Below the pieces are notes generated by a model that was given only the letters and a program-made list of their open reading frames with translations, did no database searches and was not told the DNA's origin. Position numbers and translations under genes: made by a program. 64,000 nucleotides of DNA, from NCBI GenBank assembly GCA_944381405.1, contig CALWLA010000002.1, positions 62,001 to 126,000 of the forward strand, read 5' to 3'. Below, one piece after another: positions 57,201 through 64,000 of this stretch (position 1 is its first letter; each line of letters starts with the position of its first letter). The stretch comes from an uncultured Lachnospiraceae bacterium. Lineage in GTDB: Bacteria; Bacillota; Clostridia; Lachnospirales; Lachnospiraceae.

Positions 57201-58053
57201 AGTTTAGAACCTCCTCGATTATGCTTTTTGGGGTTGAAGCCCCTGCAGTAATACCAACGCAACGCACAGAATTCCAATCAATATCCAAATCTTCGGCAGA
57301 CTGGATAAAATATGTTTTTTCACAAACAGCGCGACAGATATCATACAGCTTCGCTGTGTTTGAGGAATTTCTTCCGCCGATCACCAGCATGACATCGCAT
57401 TCCCCGGCAAGCTCCGCCGCTTCCTTCTGCCTCATTTGGGTCGCATTGCAAATTGTATTGATAATATCCATATTATATTGCTTTTTCTTTAAAATAGCAA
57501 CAACATCTTCAAATTTTTGTGCACTAAAAGTGGTCTGGGAAACCAGGCAGATTCTGCAATTTTTATCAAAATCAAGCTTTTCCGCCTCCTCCGGCGTCTC
57601 GATCACCAGGGCGTCGCCGCCGATCTGTCCCAGAATGCCCACCACCTCAGGGTGCTTTCCGGAGCCTGTGATCAGGAGCCTTTCTCCCTTTTCGTAGTGC
57701 TCCCGGACGATCTTGTGGATCTTCCGTACATAAGGACAGGTGGCGTCCGCCACCAGCGCGCCGGTTTCCGGGGCTGACAAAAGCTCGTAAACCTCGTTTC
57801 CCACGCCGTGGGCCCGGATCACCACCACCGCGTCCCGCAGCTGTCCCTGCCGGGCCATCCGACAGAGGGTCTCATAATCCTCGATGACCTCCACGCCCTG
57901 CTGCCGCAGCCTCCCCACCACCAGATCGTTGTGCACGATGGGGCCATAGGTGTAGATCTTTCTGTTTCCCTCCGCAATGGCGGCTTCCACCATATCCACC
58001 GCTCTCTGAACGCCGTAGCAGAAACCTGCGGTCTTCGCTGTTCTGATCTCCAT
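57181..58053 (-). CDS. ispH: 4-hydroxy-3-methylbut-2-enyl diphosphate reductase
   Basis: A 290-residue [4Fe-4S] enzyme, the last step of the MEP isoprenoid pathway, giving IPP and DMAPP. The three cluster cysteines are Cys12 (GFCYGVQRAV), Cys106 (DATCPYVRKIH) and Cys202 (INTICNAT); substrate histidines lie in IRAHGVG and SGKHPEV. The stop overlaps S1 by 20 bp. It lies three bases after cmk, in the order cmk-ispH-S1 common in Clostridia. Confidence 0.97.
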   Translation of the reverse strand: MEIRTAKTAGFCYGVQRAVDMVEAAIAEGNRKIYTYGPIVHNDLVVGRLRQQGVEVIEDYETLCRMARQGQLRDAVVVIRAHGVGNEVYELLSAPETGALVADATCPYVRKIHKIVREHYEKGERLLITGSGKHPEVVGILGQIGGDALVIETPEEAEKLDFDKNCRICLVSQTTFSAQKFEDVVAILKKKQYNMDIINTICNATQMRQKEAAELAGECDVMLVIGGRNSSNTAKLYDICRAVCEKTYFIQSAEDLDIDWNSVRCVGITAGASTPKSIIEEVLNYVRNEF

Positions 58054-58056
58054 GGT

Positions 58057-58764
58057 CTATGCCTGCTCCTTTACCATTCCCTGTTCCTTCTGTTTTTCAG
58101 AAAGCGCTTTGAGGATCTGCTCCGTCACCTCTGCCTCCGAAAGCCCGGAACTGTCCAGGAGCACCGCGTCCTCCGCCGCCTTAAGGGGAGCGTTTGCCCG
58201 ATGGGAATCCTGATAGTCCCTGGCCTCGATGTCCTGAAGGATCTCCGGAAGGGTAGCCTCTCCCAGCTTGCCCTGCTCCTGAAGCTGGACGTAGCGGCGT
58301 TCTGCCCGGATCCTGGGACTCGCTGTCAGAAACACCTTCAGGGTGGCCTCCGGCAGCACCACCGTTCCGATGTCCCTGCCGTCCATGATCACATTCTGAT
58401 GCCGGGCCAGCTCTCTCTGAAGCTCCAGAAGATGCGCCCGCACCGCTGCGTACCTGGAAGATGCCGAAGCCATGGCGGAAACCGCCTCGGTCCTGATCTC
58501 GCCGGTCACGTCCCTGCCGTTGACGAACACATGCTGCAGCCCATCCTGGTATGCCAGTTTGACCTCCGCCTGTCCCACCGCTTCCGCGATGCCCTTTTCA
58601 TCCTCCGGCGCAAGTCCCTTCTCCAGAAAATAAACTGCCAGGGCCCGGTACATGGCCCCTGTGTCCACATATACATAGGACAGCCGCTCCGCCACCGCCT
58701 TGGCGATGGTGGATTTTCCGGCCCCGGCGGGGCCGTCAATGGCAATGCTGTATAGTCCCTTCAT
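58057..58764 (-). CDS. cmk: Cytidylate kinase
   Basis: A 235-residue kinase that phosphorylates CMP and dCMP. The start MKGLYSIAIDGPAGAGKSTIAKAVAERL has GGGAGG seven bases before; a longer frame upstream lacks one. Walker A GPAGAGKST is at about residues 11-19, DTGAMYRALA and GRDIGTVVLPEATLKVFLTAS are typical of Cmk. It lies 16 bp after the nitroreductase gene and 3 bp before ispH. Confidence 0.97.
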   Translation of the reverse strand: MKGLYSIAIDGPAGAGKSTIAKAVAERLSYVYVDTGAMYRALAVYFLEKGLAPEDEKGIAEAVGQAEVKLAYQDGLQHVFVNGRDVTGEIRTEAVSAMASASSRYAAVRAHLLELQRELARHQNVIMDGRDIGTVVLPEATLKVFLTASPRIRAERRYVQLQEQGKLGEATLPEILQDIEARDYQDSHRANAPLKAAEDAVLLDSSGLSEAEVTEQILKALSEKQKEQGMVKEQA

Positions 58765-58780
58765 GAGGATCCCTCCCGTT

Positions 58781-59290
58781 TTACGCAAAATATTTTACCT
58801 TTTCCGGCTCAAAATAGCCTCTTGCCGCCGGCTGCTCCGCCGGTACGCCCACGGCGATCACCGCCAGCGGAACGCTGTCTACGGAAAAAAGCTGCTGCAT
58901 CTTCTGGGCCCGCTCCTCGTTGGGGTAAAGTCCGCACCAGCAGGTGCCATAGCCAAGAGCCTCTGCCTCCAGCAGCAGGTTTTCAATGGCTGCGCCGCAG
59001 TCCTGAGGCCAGAAAGCGCCGCATCTGCCCTCCTGCACCTTGGGAAGGCCGCAGACCACGATGGCGGCCGATGCGGTTTTCAGCATCTGGGTATAGGGAC
59101 TCACCTCCGTAATGGCCTCCATCAGCTCCCGGTTCGTTACCACAAGGAACTCCCAGGGCCGCAGGTTCTGGGCGCTGGGAGCCATCATGGCCGCTTCCAG
59201 CATTTTTTCAAAGTCCTCCCTAGGGATCACCGCGCCCTCCTGATACTTCCGGATGCTCCTTCTCCCGCGGATGCCTTCTGATATATTCAT
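58781..59290 (-). CDS. Nitroreductase family protein
   Basis: A 169-residue flavin enzyme of the nitroreductase superfamily, short form. The FMN-binding Arg-rich start (RGRRSIRKYQEGAV), APSAQNLRPWEFLVV and GAAIENLLLEAEALGYGTCWCGLYP are typical. The substrate could be a nitroaromatic compound, a quinone or a flavin; the sequence does not say. It is the first gene after a strong promoter and before cmk-ispH-S1. Confidence 0.9.
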   Translation of the reverse strand: MNISEGIRGRRSIRKYQEGAVIPREDFEKMLEAAMMAPSAQNLRPWEFLVVTNRELMEAITEVSPYTQMLKTASAAIVVCGLPKVQEGRCGAFWPQDCGAAIENLLLEAEALGYGTCWCGLYPNEERAQKMQQLFSVDSVPLAVIAVGVPAEQPAARGYFEPEKVKYFA

Positions 59291-59331
59291 ATGGTTTTCC
59301 TCCTTACGATCGTCTCGATCATCGTTATGGC

Positions 59332-59417
59332 ATTAAAATAACCGCCCCCGGCCAAGGATTGCGGTTATCTTAATCACATCTAAAGGCTAACCGTCTATTG
59401 CGGTAGCAGATTTCTAC
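59332..59417 (-). ncRNA. Leader with a terminator before the nitroreductase gene
   Basis: From the predicted start at about 59417 the transcript runs about 80 nt and meets a terminator-like stem ATAACCGC/GCGGTTAT (59368-59338), with a 15-nt loop, followed by TTTTAAT. A second fold, ACCGC..GACGGTTAGC, upstream could compete. Either an attenuated leader of nitroreductase-cmk-ispH-S1 or a free small RNA; the class is unknown. Confidence 0.5.
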
Positions 59418-59423
59418 ATTTCG

Positions 59424-59451
59424 ATTATACCATATCTGTTCCCGGTGTCAA
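59424..59451 (-). promoter_or_regulatory. Strong promoter upstream of the nitroreductase gene
   Basis: Perfect hexamers TTGACA (59451-59446) and TATAAT (59429-59424) with a 16-bp spacer. It probably drives the nitroreductase, cmk, ispH and S1 genes. Confidence 0.88.
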
Positions 59452-59518
59452 CTTCTTACACCCGAACAAACTGCATTTTCGTATAGAAATCCTCGTAAGC
59501 GACCTTTTTCACCAAGGC

Positions 59519-59547
59519 TTGACTGGTATCGGAAGTTATGGTATATT
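59519..59547 (+). promoter_or_regulatory. Promoter of tRNA-Pro
   Basis: TTGACT (59519-59524), 17-bp spacer, TATATT (59542-59547). The leader holds a hairpin (GGTTGCGTT, AACGCAGCC) before the tRNA at 59597. Confidence 0.7.
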
Positions 59548-59596
59548 TGGTTGCGTTGCAAACGCAGCCCAACCCAAAGAGCATTTAATTTCAAAT

Positions 59597-59670
59597 CGGG
59601 GTGTGGCCCAGCTTGGTAGGGCGCTTGATTTGGGATCAAGAGGTCGCAAGTTCAAATCTTGTCACCCCGA
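59597..59670 (+). tRNA. tRNA-Pro (TGG)
   Basis: A 74-nt tRNA with acceptor CGGGGTG/CACCCCG, anticodon stem CTTGA/TCAAG and loop TTTGGGA, anticodon TGG. CCA is not encoded. Confidence 0.95.
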
Positions 59671-59694
59671 TTTGGGATTAAAAGTTCAAAACAG

Positions 59695-59744
59695 AAAAAG
59701 TCTCAAAAGCCTTTATTTTTAAGCGAGCTTTTGAGGCTTTTTTT
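59695..59744 (+). terminator. Terminator of tRNA-Pro
   Basis: Long stem AAGTCTCAAAAGC/GCTTTTGAGGCTT followed by T residues; also ends the converging bile salt hydrolase gene if read on minus. Confidence 0.85.
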
Positions 59745-59765
59745 CTGTCAGGATAATTAAAATTT

Positions 59766-60755
59766 TCAGGATTTGCTATCCTGCTGCCAGCGAAACTGCT
59801 GCCCTTCCACCAGCGGAAAACGGAAGAGACTGCCGCTCTCCAGATCCTCCCGGTGCATGTCCACCCCGGTGATCTGATTGTTCCCGTAGGTCTTGTAATA
59901 ATACACGCCCGCATCCGCATCCACACAGCAGGAATAGGTGGTCATGTCCATCCTGCCCTCCGGGGTCACTACGCTGCCCTTTACCATGGCTACGGCGTCC
60001 AGCATATGGAAAAACTGGGTCACGGAAGCCTCCGGACTCTCCGCTTCCGGCGCATTTGCCCGCAGAAAGGCCGCCTTTACAAACCTGGAGACCGGAGAAT
60101 AATCTCCCGGAAGGCCGAAGGCCCCAAGCCCCTGGCCGAAGGGCTTTAAGGAAAGCGCCTTCTGGAACCGGTTTTCCGGATAGCCCGGCGTCAGGTTCAG
60201 ATACTGGTTGAGATTCATCAGCTGAAAATCGAATGTGGGGTTATTGGTCAGCACGTTCACCGGATCGTCGAAAAGCCGGATGCCATCCGCCATGGGCTCC
60301 AGAACCAGGGAACGGTTTCTGTCCGCAATGTGCCAGTGAAGGGGCGCAAGGGGCAGCTTTTCGTTAAAGGGGATCGCCACAAGCCGGGTGTTCCGCAGAA
60401 GCGCCTCCGCCTCGTCTACGGTGCTGCAGCTGGACAGCACCCAGGGAATCAGCTCATAGGGCGTCACATTGTGTCCCTGTTCCTGGGGCTCCGGAAAATA
60501 AAAGGCGTTGCCCGGGAAATTCAGCCCCGCCATGCCAAGCCCCTTTTCGTTCACCGCCTCAGCATACAGGGGATAGTCCTCCACCACGTTTGCCATGCCG
60601 ATCATGGCATAGCCCGCCGCAGCCGCTTCCTCCTTCCGGTAACGGAACACATACTGTCTCGGGGTGAGGACCACCTCCTCCCCGAAGGAATACTCCAGAT
60701 CCAGATTACGTCCAAAATAAAAATGCTGCTGTGTCATGGCAATGCTGGTACACAT
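59766..60755 (-). CDS. Bile salt hydrolase (choloylglycine hydrolase family)
   Basis: A 329-residue Ntn-hydrolase that removes glycine or taurine from conjugated bile acids. Cys2 (MCTSI) would become the N-terminal nucleophile after removal of Met. Other active-site residues are in place: Arg16 and Asp19 (GRNLDLEYS), Asn79 (GMAGLNFPGN), Asn172 (LTNNPTFDFQ) and Arg224 (SPVSRFV). The segment GLNFPGNAFY favours bile salt over penicillin V hydrolysis. It has no signal peptide, so is cytoplasmic. It suggests life in the animal gut. Confidence 0.92.
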   Translation of the reverse strand: MCTSIAMTQQHFYFGRNLDLEYSFGEEVVLTPRQYVFRYRKEEAAAAGYAMIGMANVVEDYPLYAEAVNEKGLGMAGLNFPGNAFYFPEPQEQGHNVTPYELIPWVLSSCSTVDEAEALLRNTRLVAIPFNEKLPLAPLHWHIADRNRSLVLEPMADGIRLFDDPVNVLTNNPTFDFQLMNLNQYLNLTPGYPENRFQKALSLKPFGQGLGAFGLPGDYSPVSRFVKAAFLRANAPEAESPEASVTQFFHMLDAVAMVKGSVVTPEGRMDMTTYSCCVDADAGVYYYKTYGNNQITGVDMHREDLESGSLFRFPLVEGQQFRWQQDSKS

Positions 60756-60852
60756 GGCTGCGCCTCCTTTTTCACTGGGCCGTCCTGGGGACGGCTACCG
60801 CCAACAGGTTCTCTGTCCATCATACTACAAAACAGTCCCCTTTTCCAGCGCA

Positions 60853-60881
60853 TTGTATTTTCAGTTCCCTTGTGCTATGCT
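60853..60881 (+). promoter_or_regulatory. Promoter of the C_GCAxxG_C_C gene
   Basis: TTGTAT (60853-60858), 17-bp spacer, TATGCT (60876-60881); the transcript would include a tandem repeat before the ATG. Confidence 0.65.
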
Positions 60882-60898
60882 GTCCCTGACAGACAAAG

Positions 60899-60953
60899 AA
60901 AAAGGCCCAGGGGCCCTACATCCTACAAAAAGGCCCAGAGGCCCTACATCATA
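60899..60953 (+). repeat. Tandem 27-bp repeat in a 5' leader
   Basis: Two copies of AAAAAGGCCCAGRGGCCC plus TACATCMTA (60899-60925 and 60927-60953), which differ at two bases. Each contains a GGCCC..GGGCC-like inverted element. They lie 18 bp before the ATG at 60971. Confidence 0.8.
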
Positions 60954-60970
60954 TCCAGGAGGGAAGCATT

Positions 60971-61387
60971 ATGACAAAACAGGAACTTGCCGCCGAAAAA
61001 TTCCAGAAGGGCTATAACTGCTGCCAGTCCGTGGCCTGCGCCTTCTGCGAGGAATTCGGCATCTCGGAGCAGGACATGTTCCGGCTGACGGAGGGCTTCG
61101 GCAGCGGCATGGGCGGCCTGCAGGATACCTGCGGCGCCATGATGGGAATCTTTCTCATCATCAGCCTTTCCAACAGCGCCGGGAATCTGGAGCAGCCCAA
61201 GCTCACAAAATTCGACACCTATGACCGGTTTTTAAATGCAGCCGAAGCCTTCAAGGCGGAGAACGGCTCCCTTTACTGCAGGGATCTGCTGACAGAGGAA
61301 GGCCCCCAGCCCCTGCCCTGCTGCATGAAATGCGTTAAAAACGCAGCGGCCTGGCTGGAAAACGTATATTTTGCCCCAAGATCGTGA
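60971..61387 (+). CDS. C_GCAxxG_C_C family redox-type protein
   Basis: A 138-residue Cys-rich cytosolic protein. The family motif is seen as CGAMMG at about residue 56, with other conserved Cys in YNCCQSV, CRDL and the C-terminal CCMKCVKNA. Members are common in anaerobes and are thought to take part in redox or metal chemistry, but none is well characterised. It lies alone on plus with its own promoter, repeat-bearing leader and terminator. Confidence 0.88.
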   Translation: MTKQELAAEKFQKGYNCCQSVACAFCEEFGISEQDMFRLTEGFGSGMGGLQDTCGAMMGIFLIISLSNSAGNLEQPKLTKFDTYDRFLNAAEAFKAENGSLYCRDLLTEEGPQPLPCCMKCVKNAAAWLENVYFAPRS

Positions 61388-61390
61388 ATC

Positions 61391-61442
61391 GAAAAGAGCT
61401 GCTGTCTGGCAGATATCCTGCTAGGACAACGGCTCTTTTGTT
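61391..61442 (+). terminator. Terminator of the C_GCAxxG_C_C gene
   Basis: Stem AAAAGAGC (61392-61399)/GCTCTTTT (61432-61439) followed by GTTTC. The loop of 32 nt contains a smaller stem. Confidence 0.75.
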
Positions 61443-61484
61443 TCAGGTTCCTTCCGTCCTTTCTTCGGTTCCGGGATCCGCCAG

Positions 61485-62588
61485 TTACTCTGCTGCAATA
61501 TCCAGGAACAGCCCGTCGATGTCCGGCTCGCTCTCGATCATCTCCGACTCCAGCATAAAGGCAGAGGTCTTCCGGAAGCCCTCCTTGTCCTTGTCCGTTA
61601 CTGCGATGCTGAAATCATAATCCTGATACATATCCTCTACCGCCTGCACCTCAAGGTCCAGGGTCTCCGCCACGATCTCCATGGTTTCCTGCTGATTGTT
61701 CTCCATAAAGTCTGCGATGGCATTCTGGGCCTCTATGAGCTTGTCCACGATCTCCGGATGCTCCTCATAAAAAGCGCCGGTCACCGCCACAGCGATATCC
61801 GCGTCGATGAGTCCGTCTCCGTCGGCTACCAGGTGATAGCCTGCCTGCTCTGCCTGATAAGCCGTGGGGCCTGCCAGCATGGCAACGTCCAAACTACCGC
61901 CCTCAAGGCCTGCCATGGCATCCGGAATGGACATGTTCACATAGTCCACATCGTCGATGGTCATGCCTGCGGTCGCAAGATAAGCTGCCAGCAGCTCATG
62001 GAGGTTGGTTCCCACCGGTCCTGCGATGGTCTTGCCCTTAAGGCTTTCCGGCGTCGTCAGGGAATCGTCCTTGCTGTAAAGGCAGAAGGCTCCCGGGGAA
62101 CGGCTGTACATATCCACCACCTTGATATCCGCCCCGTTTGCTGCGGACAGGATCACGGAGGTAGCGCCTACCGCATAAAGCACCTGTACATCGCCGGAGG
62201 CCAGGGCCTGGGTCTGATCCGCGCCGGAGGTGATCTCCGCATATTCCACGGAGATCCCCATGTCCCCAAAGGTCTTGGCAAAGATCTCCTGATCCCGCTC
62301 CACGATGCTGGGCACGTTCAGAGGCGAAGTAACATAGGTAAATACCAGCTTGTCGATGTCGGAAGCGCCTGCCTGCGCCCCGCCTTCCCCGGCCTCCGGT
62401 TCTGCCTCTTCAGACGCCGCCGGTTCTGCCTCCTGCTCTGCCTCTGCTGCTGTCTCAGCCGGGCTTTCGGAAGCCGCCTCTGTCTCCGCCGGAGCCGCTC
62501 CGGTGGTTTCCACTGTCTGGGAGCCGCAGGCTGCAAGGCTTGCTGCCATCATGCTGACAGCTGTCAGCAGTGCGATCATTTTTTTCAT
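61485..62588 (-). CDS. ABC transporter substrate-binding lipoprotein, SsuA/TauA/NitT type
   Basis: A 367-residue surface lipoprotein. The signal ends at SLAACG (Cys21); an acidic Glu/Ala/Thr linker runs to about residue 80, then the NMT1/SsuA-like domain starts (KLVFTYVTSPLNVPSIVERDQEIFAK). GKTIAGPVGTNLHELLAAYLATAGM and LDVAMLAGPTAYQAEQAGYH are typical. Substrates of the family include sulfonates, taurine, nitrate and pyrimidine precursors; sequence alone does not decide. It precedes the ATPase and permease in coordinate order but is transcribed after them. Confidence 0.88.
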   Translation of the reverse strand: MKKMIALLTAVSMMAASLAACGSQTVETTGAAPAETEAASESPAETAAEAEQEAEPAASEEAEPEAGEGGAQAGASDIDKLVFTYVTSPLNVPSIVERDQEIFAKTFGDMGISVEYAEITSGADQTQALASGDVQVLYAVGATSVILSAANGADIKVVDMYSRSPGAFCLYSKDDSLTTPESLKGKTIAGPVGTNLHELLAAYLATAGMTIDDVDYVNMSIPDAMAGLEGGSLDVAMLAGPTAYQAEQAGYHLVADGDGLIDADIAVAVTGAFYEEHPEIVDKLIEAQNAIADFMENNQQETMEIVAETLDLEVQAVEDMYQDYDFSIAVTDKDKEGFRKTSAFMLESEMIESEPDIDGLFLDIAAE

Positions 62589-62614
62589 AACAAAGTTCCT
62601 CCTGAAATATAGAT

Positions 62615-63334
62615 TTATATTTTCTGCTCTTTTAAATCAGCAACGATTTCTCTTTTCATGCGGATAAAGGGATCTGAAAGAAGATCCCGTTCCCCTGCCG
62701 TCTCCTCCAGATCAAAAAGCCGTTTTATCCTGCCATTTTCGATGATGACGATCCGATGCCCCAAAAGCAGTGCCTCGTCGATGCTGTGGGTCACGAAAAG
62801 GATGCTGCAGGCCTCCTCCTGCTGTACCCGGGAAAGCTCCTTCTGCATCTGTTCCCTGGTAAAATGGTCCAGGGCCGCAAAGGGCTCGTCCATCAGGATC
62901 AGAGAGGGTCCGTAGGCCAGCGCTCTCGCCATAGCGACCCGCTGCTGCATACCTCCGGAAAGCTGCTGGGGCCAGGCCTTTTCAAAGCCCGTAAGCCCAA
63001 CAGTGGCAACGATCCCGGAAAGAGCCCCCGGCTCCGGCTCCTTTCCTCTCAGACCGAACAAAATGTTCTGGGTGACATTGAGCCAGGGCATGAGCCGCGG
63101 CTCCTGAAACACAAAGGCGGTCCTGTGGGAAGCGCCAAAGGAGATCTCTCCGGAATCCGGCTGTTCAAGCCCTCCCACGAGCCGAAGCAGGGTGGTCTTT
63201 CCGCAGCCGCTCTTTCCCAGCACCACGGTGATCCGTTCCTCCGGTATCTCCAGATCCACGTCCTGAAGGACCTGCAGCCTACGGCCATCCACCTCATAGG
63301 CCTTTTTCAGATGTCTGATCTCAATCCCAGCCAT
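62615..63334 (-). CDS. ABC transporter ATPase, SsuB/TauB type
   Basis: A 239-residue ATPase of the nitrate/sulfonate/taurine importer family. Walker A is GKSGCGKTT at about 39-47, the Q-loop region [17 protein letters not shown], signature [15 protein letters not shown], Walker [13 protein letters not shown], and H-loop VTHSIDEAL. Its start overlaps the permease stop by 14 bp, so the two are coupled. It lies 26 bp before the substrate-binding protein gene. Confidence 0.95.
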   Translation of the reverse strand: MAGIEIRHLKKAYEVDGRRLQVLQDVDLEIPEERITVVLGKSGCGKTTLLRLVGGLEQPDSGEISFGASHRTAFVFQEPRLMPWLNVTQNILFGLRGKEPEPGALSGIVATVGLTGFEKAWPQQLSGGMQQRVAMARALAYGPSLILMDEPFAALDHFTREQMQKELSRVQQEEACSILFVTHSIDEALLLGHRIVIIENGRIKRLFDLEETAGERDLLSDPFIRMKREIVADLKEQKI

Positions 63335-64000
63335 TGGCGTAATTTCCTTTCAGGAGCCTGCTGATGAGAAAGGCGAACAGCCGGTCTGTCAGCAGGCCCA
63401 CGATCCCGATCACGAAGATTCCCACGATGACCTTATCGGTCCTGGACATCTGCTGTGCGAAAAGGATCATATGTCCAAGGCCCGTAGAGGCCGCCACCAT
63501 TTCCGCCGCGATGATGGCCCGCCAGCTGTAACCCAGGCCGATGCGCATGCCCACCAGGATATCCGCCGAAGCATAGGGCAGGATGATGCGGAAAAACCGT
63601 TCGCCCCTGCTGTAGCCGAACATGTCTCCTACCTCCAGGAGCCTTGGGTCGCAGCCGGTAAAGCCCTTTACGATGTTCAGGTACATAGGAAAAAAAGATG
63701 CCAGAAAGATGATGGCGGTTTTTGTGGTCTCCCCGATGCCGCACCAGAGGATCAATAGCGGAATGAGGCTTAAGGGCGGCACATTCCGGAAAAACTGCAG
63801 GATGTATTCAAAATAAGGTCCTGCCCCGGGGCACACTGCCCGCAGCATCCCCAGCACAAAAGCCAGCACAAAGGCGATGGCAAAGCCCTTGAATACCCTG
63901 GCGACACTGATCCCCACATCCGCAAAAAGCTCGCCGGAGACCAGCATCTTCCGGAAGCTGTCCAGGACCTTTGCCGGAGGCGGCAGCACATAGGCGCTGA
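63321..64000 (-). CDS. ABC transporter permease, SsuC/TauC type (partial)
   Basis: An inner-membrane permease whose first codons lie beyond the right edge; the frame is open to base 64000 (reading SAYVLPPP before the first internal Met). The EAA-type loop is visible in [46 protein letters not shown], as in BPD_transp_1 proteins. Four to five membrane helices are seen. It is the first gene of the permease-ATPase-binding protein operon within the window. Confidence 0.93.
   Translation of the reverse strand, partial: SAYVLPPPAKVLDSFRKMLVSGELFADVGISVARVFKGFAIAFVLAFVLGMLRAVCPGAGPYFEYILQFFRNVPPLSLIPLLILWCGIGETTKTAIIFLASFFPMYLNIVKGFTGCDPRLLEVGDMFGYSRGERFFRIILPYASADILVGMRIGLGYSWRAIIAAEMVAASTGLGHMILFAQQMSRTDKVIVGIFVIGIVGLLTDRLFAFLISRLLKGNYANGWD

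Noticed and set aside
59519..59722. 67-codon plus frame across tRNA-Pro
   Set aside because: It is the tRNA read as protein.

Overview
The window reads as chromosome of a fairly GC-rich Clostridia member, most likely a gut Lachnospiraceae. The grounds are gene order (der-plsY-gpsA; tig-clpP-clpX-engB; infC-rpmI-rplT behind an L20 leader; thrS behind a T-box; dgt-dnaG-trmK-nif3), pyruvate:ferredoxin oxidoreductase, a two-gene SufCB set, a bile salt hydrolase, choline-binding-like wall repeats and abundant low-GC-type promoters (TTGACA-17-TATAAT). Most genes lie on the minus strand. The family assignment is an inference from content, not from a search.

Layout: 1-3745 branched-chain amino acid ABC importer (livK-H-M-G, cut by the left edge); 3965-7111 der-plsY-gpsA; 7345-8556 a long PRPP synthetase on plus; 8748-12287 PFOR; 12497-16461 envelope genes (VanW protein, a small protein, an AI-2E family permease); 16615-21108 leuS and uvrC; 21130-24431 two secreted TIM-barrel-like proteins; 24542-32025 an integrative element; 32055-45628 an EF-G paralogue, a cytidylate-kinase-like protein, rnpB, a LysR regulator, a nucleoside kinase, nif3, trmK, dnaG, dgt, sufB, sufC and a wall-binding protein; 45813-46603 two tRNA-Leu and an Asp-rich secreted protein; 46767-59290 yitT, rplT, rpmI, infC, thrS, engB, clpX, clpP, tig, a CYTH protein, S1, ispH, cmk and a nitroreductase; 59597-64000 tRNA-Pro, bile salt hydrolase, a C_GCAxxG_C_C protein and a sulfonate/nitrate/taurine-type ABC importer cut by the right edge.

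The most unusual region is the 7.46-kb integrative element. It is bounded by a 20-bp direct repeat (24542-24561 and 32006-32025) and carries a tyrosine recombinase, an excisionase-like protein, a winged-helix candidate replication protein with four 17-bp iterons, its own sigma-70-type factor, a ribbon-helix-helix candidate repressor, a RelB/RelE-like toxin-antitoxin pair, and no visible relaxase or capsid genes. The divergent promoter region at 30595-30700 has a TGTGTACACA palindrome inside each promoter, and the TGTGTAC half-site recurs in every iteron. Two ~67-nt promoter-terminator units lie opposite the main transcript, four copies of a GGCAGCAG/CTGCTGCC hairpin are scattered through the element, and a 105-bp perfect direct repeat brackets the 5.1-kb replicon-like core. 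Together these suggest a plasmid-like replicon nested inside an integrase cassette, with one DNA-binding protein possibly linking transcription and replication.

Other points of note are a ThrRS without a normal TGS domain, ispH and S1 overlapping out of frame where many Clostridia have a fusion, infC with a non-AUG start, no rpoD between dnaG and trmK, no lon between clpX and engB, an rnpB promoter embedded in the end of a LysR gene, and a strong promoter with a terminator-bearing leader before the nitroreductase-cmk-ispH-S1 cluster.
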